A stretch of 5,044 nucleotides of DNA, taken from contig JALXCS010000185.1 in the NCBI GenBank assembly GCA_026990815.1, positions 14,207 to 19,250 of the forward strand. The letters run 5' to 3'. Under the pieces are notes generated by a model. The model made no database searches. It was not told where the DNA came from and saw only the letters and a list, made by a program, of their open reading frames with translations. The translations under genes were made by a program, and so were the position numbers. Of this stretch, positions 1 to 5,044 are shown in pieces. The DNA is from Methylomonas sp. (GTDB taxonomy: Bacteria > Pseudomonadota > Gammaproteobacteria > Methylococcales > Methylomonadaceae). How positions within the stretch are numbered: position 1 is the stretch's first letter; each line of letters starts with the position of its first letter.

Positions 1-15
1 TATACTTTCTGAAAA

Positions 16-44
16 ATGGCGCACTTCGAAGGAGAAACTTCGAA
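16..44 (-). other. oriT-like site of IncQ/MOBQ type (putative)
   Basis: On the minus strand a small hairpin (7-bp arms TTCGAAG/CTTCGAA, at 25-31 and 38-44 on the plus strand, loop of 6 nt) is followed directly by AAGTGCGCCAT (plus-strand positions 16-26). From memory, the IncQ plasmid RSF1010/R1162 oriT has the same plan: a short inverted repeat with a TTTCTC element, then a core close to AAGTGCGCCCT where the relaxase nicks. Here TTTCTC also occurs, but in the hairpin loop. The site lies 48 bp before a mobC-like reading frame, the expected place for an oriT. The assignment is inference from resemblance and context. With no intact relaxase in the window, the site could only be used in trans. 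Confidence 0.45.
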
Positions 45-91
45 CCGCCTTTTCCAGACATTAGAGGAATGGAATGAGTTTCTCAAGAAAT

Positions 92-372
92 ATGCGCCAT
101 TCTTCTCCTTTTTCGCCCAGACTGACCTTTGAAGAGCGTGCAGCCTTGGAGCAATCGGCTGGAACACAGCCATTGGGTCATATATCCGCTCCAAGCTCTT
201 CGGCGGCGAAGAAAAGTCGCGTAGAAAACGCACACGCACAAAAAAACCACTAAAAGACGAAAAAGCCCTGGGTAAACTGTTGGGCAAATTGGGTGAATCC
301 CGCCTTGCCAGCAATATCAATCAACTCGCCAAAGCTGCTAATTCTGGCTCACTCCCCGTTACGCCGGATACC
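92..372 (+). pseudogene. mobC: Truncated, frameshifted mobC (relaxosome accessory protein)
   Basis: MobC-family proteins bind near oriT and help the relaxase open and nick the DNA during plasmid mobilisation. The N-terminal piece, from an ATG at 92, reads MRHSSPFSPRLTFEERAALEQSAG...PLG, the usual RLTFEER start of this family. After position 178 the similarity moves to another frame (SYIRSKLFGGEEKSRRK, then LGKLGESRLASNINQLAKAANSGSLPVTPDT). One missing base around 175-180 would explain this, because inserting one restores the family pattern LG-S-YIRS. Without the repair, the ATG frame ends at a TAA at 251-253 after 53 codons. The homology stops after PVTPDT (about 372), where intact relatives continue for roughly 25-35 more residues. 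A TTG at 280 could start a shorter product, but that is unlikely to be a real start. The gene is broken by both frameshift and truncation. Family assignment is fairly sure from the motifs. Confidence 0.72.
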
Positions 373-675
373 CTATGTGTCAGCCTAGTTGTCGCCTTCC
401 AGCGTAACCGCCAGGAAAAAGACGAGCTGATTTTCAAGCATATCCAGCAACGCCAGCAAATGAGCCTGCGCCAGCGCAGTGAAATCCACACCCACGAGCT
501 GGAAATCGAGCTGTTGCGCCAGGATATTCAGGACTATCGCAATCTCAAAACCGATAAGCCTTCCAAGCTCAGGGGAGAATTTCGAAAGGCATCTGAAAAG
601 GCCAGTAAATCCAGAAAACCCAAGAGGATTCGGGATAAAAACCAAGATCGCGGCGGTTATGAGCCGGAAATCTAA
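373..675 (+). pseudogene. C-terminal remnant of a plasmid relaxase, fused to mobC
   Basis: The frame carrying the second part of mobC runs on without interruption into a highly charged, probably helical stretch (AFQRNRQEKDELIFKHIQQR, ... RQRSEIHTHELEIELLRQDI ...) and a basic tail ending at TAA 673-675. From family knowledge, VirD2/MobA-type relaxases encoded just after this class of mobC have a similar C-terminal region: a repeated EKDALI..Q...R motif, then an H..EL..L..DI..Y segment, then a proline- and lysine-rich tail. The catalytic N-terminal part, with its Tyr and His triad, is absent. The simplest reading is a deletion that joined mobC codons to the last 90 or so relaxase codons in frame. 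The junction lies near 373-396. The remnant should have no nicking activity. An unrelated coiled-coil tail is the alternative. Confidence 0.5.
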
Positions 676-731
676 TGTCCCTTAAATGGCTATTCCCAGG
701 CTTTAAAGGACAGAACCCAGATTAAAGGACA
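676..731 (+). repeat. Three copies of a TTAAAGGACA repeat (one inverted)
   Basis: Right after the relaxase remnant, TTAAAGGACA occurs at 703-712 and again at 722-731 (19-bp period). An inverted near-copy, TGTCCCTTAAA at 676-686, pairs with 702-712 at 10 of 11 positions. Multiple short repeats beginning TGT/ending ACA are typical of transposase binding sites at some insertion sequence ends (for example the IS21 family), so this may be an IS end or a scar. No transposase is present in the window. Replication-initiator or regulator binding sites are alternatives. Confidence 0.4.
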
Positions 732-811
732 CATAAAACGGCAGTAACTCTATCAGCAAACACTTTATTCCTGGATATCTGGAATATTATGCTTTTTCTT
801 ATAGCATCAAG

Positions 812-864
812 AATGATCTATAAATAGACCATAAAAATACATTATGGTCTATTTATAGATCATT
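812..864. repeat. 23-bp perfect inverted repeat, AT-rich, upstream of hipB
   Basis: Arms at 812-834 and 842-864 are exact reverse complements, separated by 7 nt. Each arm holds its own quasi-palindrome, GATCTAT-AA-ATAGACC (6 of 7 pairs), so the element is two mirrored copies of a symmetric site. It ends 6 bp before the predicted -35 of the hipBA promoter. There is no T-tract after the stem, and the arms are AT-rich, so it does not look like an intrinsic terminator. A cooperative operator for the HipB-type repressor, or a small transposon relic, fits better. The repeat is certain; its function is inferred. Confidence 0.75.
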
Positions 865-870
865 TTATAC

Positions 871-899
871 TTGCTGAATCGGCCAAAGACTGATATTAT
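871..899 (+). promoter_or_regulatory. Predicted sigma70-type promoter of hipBA
   Basis: TTGCTG (871-876) and TATTAT (894-899) are separated by exactly 17 nt. The -10 matches consensus at 5 of 6 positions, while the -35 matches only the first three. Transcription would start near 906, about 65 nt before hipB. The element lies between the long inverted repeat and the palindrome at 912-934, as expected for an autoregulated toxin-antitoxin promoter. Confidence 0.5.
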
Positions 900-911
900 G
901 ACTCATGCATA

Positions 912-934
912 GATCATATAAAGGCTATATGATC
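912..934. promoter_or_regulatory. Palindromic operator candidate over the hipBA start region
   Basis: GATCATATA and TATATGATC form perfect 9-bp arms around AAGGC. The palindrome begins a few bases after the expected transcription start, so a bound repressor would block initiation or early elongation. The sequence TAGATCAT is shared with the right arm of the upstream inverted repeat (857-863) and this site (910-917), which suggests one protein recognises both. HipB-type antitoxins are known to bind palindromes in their own promoter, so HipB is the likely ligand. The E. coli operator consensus TATCC-N8-GGATA is not seen here. Confidence 0.5.
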
Positions 935-971
935 CACGCAGAGATCAAAAGAAAGAAACCAAAGGAAAACC

Positions 972-1310
972 ATGCCCAAAGTAACAACACGCACCTATTC
1001 CCGCTATAGCCTTGAGGCTATCACCCTGCTTGGCAAACTCATTCGTGCGGCAAGAAAAGAGCGCAAGATGACCGCGCAAGAAGTTGCCGACCGTGCCGGA
1101 ATCTCGCGAGGACTGTTGCAGCGGATAGAAAAAGGCGATCCCAAGTGCGCGCTGGGAGCGACCTTCGAGGTTGCCACCATCGTTGGCGTAAAACTTTTTG
1201 ACGCGGAAGCGACCACACTCACCAGACATATTCGCCAGATAGAAGAGAAACTCGCACTGCTGCCCAAGTCCGTGCGTAAGAAAGCAAAGGTTGCCGATGA
1301 TGACTTCTAA
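972..1310 (+). CDS. hipB: HipB-like antitoxin, XRE-family DNA-binding protein
   Basis: This 112-residue protein is predicted to bind and neutralise the HipA kinase encoded next to it and to repress their shared promoter. A Cro/C1-type helix-turn-helix spans about residues 17-75. It includes LGKLIRAARKERKMTAQEVA, then the recognition-helix region AGISRGLLQRIEKGDP, as in other XRE repressors. The C-terminal tail (about 85-112) is charged and ends ADDDF; it is longer than that of E. coli HipB (88 residues). The ATG is preceded by AAGGA at 962-966 with 5 nt spacing, a good ribosome binding site. The end overlaps the start of hipA by about 14 nt, so the two are co-translated, antitoxin first. The DNA-binding role is clear from sequence. 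The antitoxin role follows from its position. Confidence 0.88.
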   Translation: MPKVTTRTYSRYSLEAITLLGKLIRAARKERKMTAQEVADRAGISRGLLQRIEKGDPKCALGATFEVATIVGVKLFDAEATTLTRHIRQIEEKLALLPKSVRKKAKVADDDF

Positions 1311-2565
1311 AACCACTGACAAAGAAGCTTTTGTCTGGATATGGCTACCCGAAGCCACTGAACCCGTTGTTGCAGGAAAGCTTGAAGCTGACGACCAGGG
1401 CAATGTGCAGTTCAATTACGGTAAAAGCTATCTGGAACGTATTAACGCTAACCCCCCAGCAATTTCCATTTACGAGCCGGAATTGCCGCTTAAAAAAGGC
1501 GTATTGCCCCTGCTTGATGGGCTAACTATGCCCGGGTGCATCCGTGATTCCGCACCGGATGCCTGGGGTCGGCGTGTGATTATCAATAAAAAGCTCGGAC
1601 GCAAAGGCAAAGATACGGATACCGACGCCCTAGGCGAGCTAACCTATTTGCTGCAATCCGGCTCTGATCGTATTGGCGCATTAGACTTTCAACGCTCACC
1701 CAGTGAATACGTTCCTCGTTTAGCTAACAACGTCCCGCTGGAAGAATTGCTGCAATCTGCCGAGCGGGTCGAACAAGGTGTACCGCTTACCCCTGAGCTT
1801 GATCAGGCACTCTTCCATGGCAGCTCAATCGGCGGCGCCCGCCCCAAAGCCCTGATCGAAGATCAGGGTGCAAAATACATCGCAAAATTTTCATCGAGTA
1901 CTGACCTCTACAGCGTGGTAAAGGCTGAATATATCGCCATGCGACTGGGCGCACTCAGCGGAATCAATGTCGCGCCGGTAAAACTGGTTCAAGCTGCGCA
2001 AAAAGACATTCTTTTGATCGAACGATTTGATCGTGAAAAAACTGGCAAGGGCTGGGCACGCAAAGCCATGGTCTCTGCGCTCACGCTCTTTGCACTGGAT
2101 GACATGATGGCGCGGTATGCGAGCTATGAAACTTTCGCCGAAATTATCCGCCATCGTTTCGATGATCCAAAAAAAACGCTCGAAGAGCTGTTTTCTCGTA
2201 TCGTCTTTAATATCCTGTGCGGCAATACCGATGACCATGCGAGAAACCATGCGGCATTCTGGAACGGAAAAACGCTGAGCCTAACGCCAGCTTACGATCT
2301 TTGCCCTCAAGGACGTGCAGGCAATGAAGCAACACAATCTATGCTGATTTCCGGTACAAACAGGCTGAGCAACCTTAAATCCTGCCTTGATTCCGCACCC
2401 CATTTTCTGCTTTCAGAAGCCAAAGCCAAAGCCATTTTCGACAAGCAACGCGAAGCGATTGAGGCTAATTGGGAGAAGATCTGTGATGAGGCAAACTTAA
2501 GCACAGTTGATCGAAAGCTGTTTTGGAAAAGACAGTTCCTCAATCCTTTCGTATTTGAGGATTAA
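1297..2565 (+). CDS. hipA: HipA-family serine/threonine kinase toxin
   Basis: HipA kinases stop growth by phosphorylating a translation component; E. coli HipA targets glutamyl-tRNA synthetase. The target here is unknown. From the ATG at 1297 the product is 422 residues, close to the 440 of E. coli HipA. An N-terminal HipA subdomain (about 10-100) is followed by the glycine-rich loop HGSSIGGARPKA (174-185). Its second Ser (177) aligns with the autophosphorylated Ser150 of E. coli HipA. Next come the ATP-binding Lys in YIAKF (197), LLIERFDRE (239-247), the catalytic loop NTDDHARN (Asp312, Asn317) and the metal-binding Asp334 in LTPAYDL. All key residues are present, so the kinase should be active. 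AAAGG at 1286-1290 sits 6 nt before ATG 1297. ATG 1300 is an equally plausible start, and a TTG at 1291 is less likely. The gene converges on hsdM with only 14 bp between stop codons and no clear terminator. Confidence 0.9.
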   Translation: MMTSKTTDKEAFVWIWLPEATEPVVAGKLEADDQGNVQFNYGKSYLERINANPPAISIYEPELPLKKGVLPLLDGLTMPGCIRDSAPDAWGRRVIINKKLGRKGKDTDTDALGELTYLLQSGSDRIGALDFQRSPSEYVPRLANNVPLEELLQSAERVEQGVPLTPELDQALFHGSSIGGARPKALIEDQGAKYIAKFSSSTDLYSVVKAEYIAMRLGALSGINVAPVKLVQAAQKDILLIERFDREKTGKGWARKAMVSALTLFALDDMMARYASYETFAEIIRHRFDDPKKTLEELFSRIVFNILCGNTDDHARNHAAFWNGKTLSLTPAYDLCPQGRAGNEATQSMLISGTNRLSNLKSCLDSAPHFLLSEAKAKAIFDKQREAIEANWEKICDEANLSTVDRKLFWKRQFLNPFVFED

Positions 2566-2579
2566 CCTGGTCTTGAATC

Positions 2580-4193
2580 CTACCCTATCGGCAATTTCGG
2601 CAACCCAAGCTCTTCCAAAAACTTATTATGCCTACTGGTTGCAGTAACGATATTACTTTCGACAGCGACAAGCTCATCATTCACAGCCTGTAAGTCAATT
2701 TGTTTTTCCGGCTCGGCTGTACTGACATATCTGGAAATATTCAGGTTGTAGTCATTCTTTTCAATTTCTTCCATCGAAACGCGACGCGAATACCGTTCTT
2801 CTTCCGTGCGGTATTGATAACACTCAATGATCTTGCTGATATGCTCAGGCAGAAGACGGTTCTGTCGCTTGCCTTTTTCAAAATGTTCACTGGCATTAAT
2901 AAAAAGAACATCATCAGGCTTCTTGCACTTCTTCAGCACAAGAATGCAAACGGGAATACCTGTCGAGAAAAACAGGTTGGCTGGTAAACCGATCACTGTA
3001 TCAATGTTGTTGTCTTTTAAAAGTTTAGTACGGATACGCGCCTCAGCCCCACCACGGAACAGCACTCCATGGGGCAATATGATGGCCATAGTGCCTTCGT
3101 CACCCAAAAAGTGAAAACCGTGCAAAAGAAAGGCAAAATCGGCGGCGGATTTAGGCGCTAGCCCATAGCTCTTGAAGCGAAAGTCTTCACCCAACGCCTC
3201 GTTTGGCTCCCATCGGTAACTGAAAGGTGGATTGGCGACAACCGCGTCACATTCCAGTTTCTTGGCGGGATTCATTTCATTGAGCAAATCCCAGTCATTC
3301 AGCAATGAATCACCGTGGTGAATCTCGAATTCGGAATCCTTCACCCCGTGCAATAGCATGTTCATACGCGCAAGGTTATAAGTTGTAATGTTCTTTTCTT
3401 GCCCGTAAATCTTGCCGATACCATGTGCCCCGAGCTGATGGCGCACATTTAATAATAACGAACCCGAACCACAGGTAAAGTCCAGTACATTGTTGAGCTT
3501 TTTCTTTTTACCAGTTGCCGGTTCCTGACTGTCCAGGGTGACGATCCCGGACAAAATGCTGGATATTTGCTGCGGCGTATAAAACTCGCCCGCCTTCTTG
3601 CCGGAGCCTGCGGCGAACTGCCCGATCAGGTATTCATAGGCATCTCCCAGCACATCACTGTTAGAGGAAAAGCCTGCGATTCCCTCGGCGATTTTGGTGA
3701 TAATGGTGCAAAGTTTGGCATTGCGGTCGGTATAGGTTTTACCCAGCTTCTCCGAATCCAGATTGATCTCCGAGAACAATCCTTGAAAACTGTTTTCGAA
3801 AGATTTGTTTTCAATATACTTAAAACCCTGCTGCAATGTTTGCAAAAGATCATCGCTTTGCGTTCTGGCCAACTCAGCAATGCTGCTCCATAGGTGAGGC
3901 GGCTCAATGACATAATGCACTTTGCGGCGCATTTGCTTTTCAAAAGCGGGAACATCTTCCTGGTTGTTTTCATACCACAGGCTTAACGGGGCGCGTTTAT
4001 TATCTCCCTCAAGCGCAGGATAATCCGATCCCAGTTCCTTTTTTGCTGCGGCCTCGTAATTGCCTGACAAATAGCGCAGGAAGAGGAAGGACAGCATATA
4101 ATCCCGAAAATCATCCGCGTTCATCGCACCGCGAAGTTGGTCGGCGATATCCCAGAGGGTTTTACCCAGTTTGTTTAATTCTTGTTCGGTCAT
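2580..4193 (-). CDS. hsdM: Type I restriction-modification methyltransferase subunit HsdM (type IC-like)
   Basis: HsdM transfers a methyl group from S-adenosylmethionine to adenine N6 at sites chosen by the HsdS subunit. With HsdR, the complex cuts unmodified DNA. The 537-residue product is full length for the EcoR124I/EcoprrI-like (type IC) branch. It has a helical HsdM N-terminal domain (about 5-150), the FYTP segment (204-207) typical of type I enzymes, SAM-binding motif I DFTCGSGSLL (238-247), and catalytic motif IV NPPF (321-324). A conserved block GLAPKSAADFAFLLHGFHFL (344-363) follows. The C-terminus (ELGLPKLPIG) looks natural. The ATG overlaps the stop of the upstream ATPase/nuclease gene as ATGA. 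AAGAGG (complement of 4204-4209) lies 10 nt upstream, so translation is probably coupled. Oddly, no hsdS follows: hipA begins on the opposite strand 14 bp after the stop. Without HsdS, supplied from elsewhere, the subunit should not methylate specifically. Confidence 0.95.
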   Translation of the reverse strand: MTEQELNKLGKTLWDIADQLRGAMNADDFRDYMLSFLFLRYLSGNYEAAAKKELGSDYPALEGDNKRAPLSLWYENNQEDVPAFEKQMRRKVHYVIEPPHLWSSIAELARTQSDDLLQTLQQGFKYIENKSFENSFQGLFSEINLDSEKLGKTYTDRNAKLCTIITKIAEGIAGFSSNSDVLGDAYEYLIGQFAAGSGKKAGEFYTPQQISSILSGIVTLDSQEPATGKKKKLNNVLDFTCGSGSLLLNVRHQLGAHGIGKIYGQEKNITTYNLARMNMLLHGVKDSEFEIHHGDSLLNDWDLLNEMNPAKKLECDAVVANPPFSYRWEPNEALGEDFRFKSYGLAPKSAADFAFLLHGFHFLGDEGTMAIILPHGVLFRGGAEARIRTKLLKDNNIDTVIGLPANLFFSTGIPVCILVLKKCKKPDDVLFINASEHFEKGKRQNRLLPEHISKIIECYQYRTEEERYSRRVSMEEIEKNDYNLNISRYVSTAEPEKQIDLQAVNDELVAVESNIVTATSRHNKFLEELGLPKLPIG

Positions 4194-5044
4194 AATTGGG
4201 CAGCCTCTTCTAAAGTAGCGTTTGTCTGTTCTGCTTGTGGCGGGAATAGATCAGGATTAAAGCGATAATCTTGCATAAAGTTATTGAGTATCTTGCAAAA
4301 TATCTCTTTATTCTCATCCAGCATCTCTACAGGCTCCAGCAAAGAGTAATTACCATGGCTCAAAAGCTGAATATAACGATAATGCAAAGCTCCATCTTCA
4401 TCATTTGGCTCCTTTTTAAGGATGTCACCAATATGATTAAAGCCATGAAAAGTCGCTGTCTTCTCAATGATGCTGCGTAGAATTGTAAAGTGATAGGTAT
4501 ACAATTGGCCAGACTCAGCTACCTGATGGAGTTCCTTGAGCATGGCAACATGATAGAAGCGAGGCGTTTCTTTAGTATCACGCAGATAATAGCCGTCCAG
4601 GTTGTGACTGAGAAAGTAACGAATCGCTTTTTTCAACTCATTACACAGCACATTGAAAAACAGTGTGTGGTGTGAAGAAATAACGGTCTTAATTCTGCTC
4701 TGGCTTTTTAGCAGTTGTGAAAGATGGCTGGCAACAGCAATCGCGTTATTGTCATCCAGCGATGATATAGGGTCATCAATATAAATATATTTAACCCAGT
4801 GATAAGGCTCTTCCTCTTCAGTTGAATCAATTGCCAACTGAGCAATGGCCAGGAAAAAACACCAGACAAAGATATTTTCTTCCCCGCGTGAAATTTTAAT
4901 ATGCTCAATGCTCTCTGATGGGCTAACGCTCTTGTCTTCCCGAATGAAGTTGATTGTCCAATCATCGTAATTAATCACAAAATCAAAATCAGCGTAGCGC
5001 TGAAGCAGTGGGCGGATACGATTTTCCATTTCAAGCTCTTGCAG
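4190..5044 (-). CDS. ABC-type ATPase with C-terminal anticodon nuclease-like domain (PrrC/RloC-like), partial
   Basis: The frame is open to the right edge (five codons before the Met at 5029), so only the C-terminal part, 284 residues, is seen. Numbering from that Met, it has an ABC signature variant ISRGEEN (46-52), Walker B YIYIDDP (81-87), D-loop SSLDD (89-93) and switch His in ISSHH (117-121). This is the second half of an ATPase of the AAA_13 kind; the Walker A motif must lie outside. The C-terminal domain holds Arg185-x3-Glu189 and His225, the same order as the PrrC catalytic triad (Arg320, Glu324, His356). RYIQLLSH (218-225) also fits the HEPN pattern R-x4-6-H. PrrC and RloC cut tRNA anticodon loops and are linked to type I restriction systems as back-up against phage. 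The ATGA overlap with hsdM supports that link. Other AAA_13 defence ATPases with a HEPN-like domain are the alternative. PrrC and RloC cannot be told apart without the missing N-terminal part. Confidence 0.72.
   Translation of the reverse strand: MQELEMENRIRPLLQRYADFDFVINYDDWTINFIREDKSVSPSESIEHIKISRGEENIFVWCFFLAIAQLAIDSTEEEEPYHWVKYIYIDDPISSLDDNNAIAVASHLSQLLKSQSRIKTVISSHHTLFFNVLCNELKKAIRYFLSHNLDGYYLRDTKETPRFYHVAMLKELHQVAESGQLYTYHFTILRSIIEKTATFHGFNHIGDILKKEPNDEDGALHYRYIQLLSHGNYSLLEPVEMLDENKEIFCKILNNFMQDYRFNPDLFPPQAEQTNATLEEAAQL

Noticed and set aside
767..785. ATTCC-N9-GGAAT as an additional hipBA operator
   Set aside because: The arms are only 5 bp and unlike the GATC-containing palindromes; this could easily occur by chance.
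812..864. The long hairpin as an intrinsic terminator for the mobilisation remnant
   Set aside because: The stem is AT-rich, no run of T follows, and it lies 137 bp after the end of the reading frame. A regulatory or mobile repeat fits better.
1291..1296. TTG at 1291 as the hipA start
   Set aside because: It directly abuts the AAAGG at 1286-1290 with no spacer. ATG codons at 1297 and 1300 have normal spacing from that site.
945..1415. 156-codon open frame on the minus strand across hipB and the start of hipA
   Set aside because: It lies antisense to two well-supported genes, shows no recognisable domain, and has no independent promoter or ribosome site I can support.
2558..2581. 6-bp inverted repeat AGGATT/AATCCT spanning the gap between hipA and hsdM stops, as a bidirectional terminator
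   Set aside because: The stem is short with a 12-nt loop and has no T-tract on either side, so it is too weak to call a terminator.
3567..3893. 108-codon plus-strand open frame inside hsdM
   Set aside because: It is antisense to a conserved full-length hsdM and has no family resemblance.
5027..5029. ATG at 5029 as the true start of the ATPase/nuclease gene
   Set aside because: The frame stays open to the window edge, and the protein lacks Walker A, so the gene must begin upstream outside the window.
1..5044. CRISPR arrays, tRNA or rRNA genes
   Set aside because: No regularly spaced repeat array and no tRNA-like or rRNA-like segment was seen on either strand by eye.

Overview
The window looks like accessory DNA from a proteobacterium, most likely a beta- or gammaproteobacterium. 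That guess rests on mid-range base composition and on family resemblances to proteobacterial MobC/relaxase proteins, HipBA and a type IC HsdM. No gene here fixes the species. Every gene belongs to the mobilome or to defence and toxin systems; no housekeeping gene is present. All family assignments were made by reading motifs, without database searches.

Left part (1-740): the remains of a mobilisation region. An oriT-like hairpin sits next to an AAGTGCGCC core on the minus strand, followed by a mobC gene. That gene carries an apparent 1-nt frameshift and is then fused in frame to what reads as the C-terminal tail of a relaxase, so the end of mobC and nearly all of the relaxase are missing. Just after it are three copies of a 10-bp TTAAAGGACA-type repeat.

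Middle (741-2565): a complete hipBA-type toxin-antitoxin operon on the plus strand. An unusually symmetric AT-rich control region (23-bp perfect inverted repeat, promoter, 9-bp-arm palindrome over the expected start point, five GATC sites) precedes hipB. The hipB gene overlaps hipA, a Ser/Thr kinase toxin whose catalytic residues all look intact.

Right part (2580-5044, minus strand): a type I restriction-modification operon read toward hipA. The gene entering from the right edge is the C-terminal part of an ABC-type ATPase with an Arg-x3-Glu ... His arrangement like the anticodon nucleases PrrC and RloC. It overlaps a full-length type IC-like hsdM by ATGA. Only 14 bp separate the hsdM and hipA stop codons, so no hsdS follows hsdM. 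The specificity and restriction subunits must lie upstream beyond the right edge, elsewhere, or be lost.

Working together: the modification subunit is probably co-translated with a tRNA-cleaving guard protein, which would act as a second line of defence if phage disable restriction. Facing it is a HipA kinase whose best known relative inactivates glutamyl-tRNA synthetase. If the assignments hold, the locus pairs two translation-blocking toxins with a methyltransferase, beside the wreck of a mobilisable element that may have delivered it.
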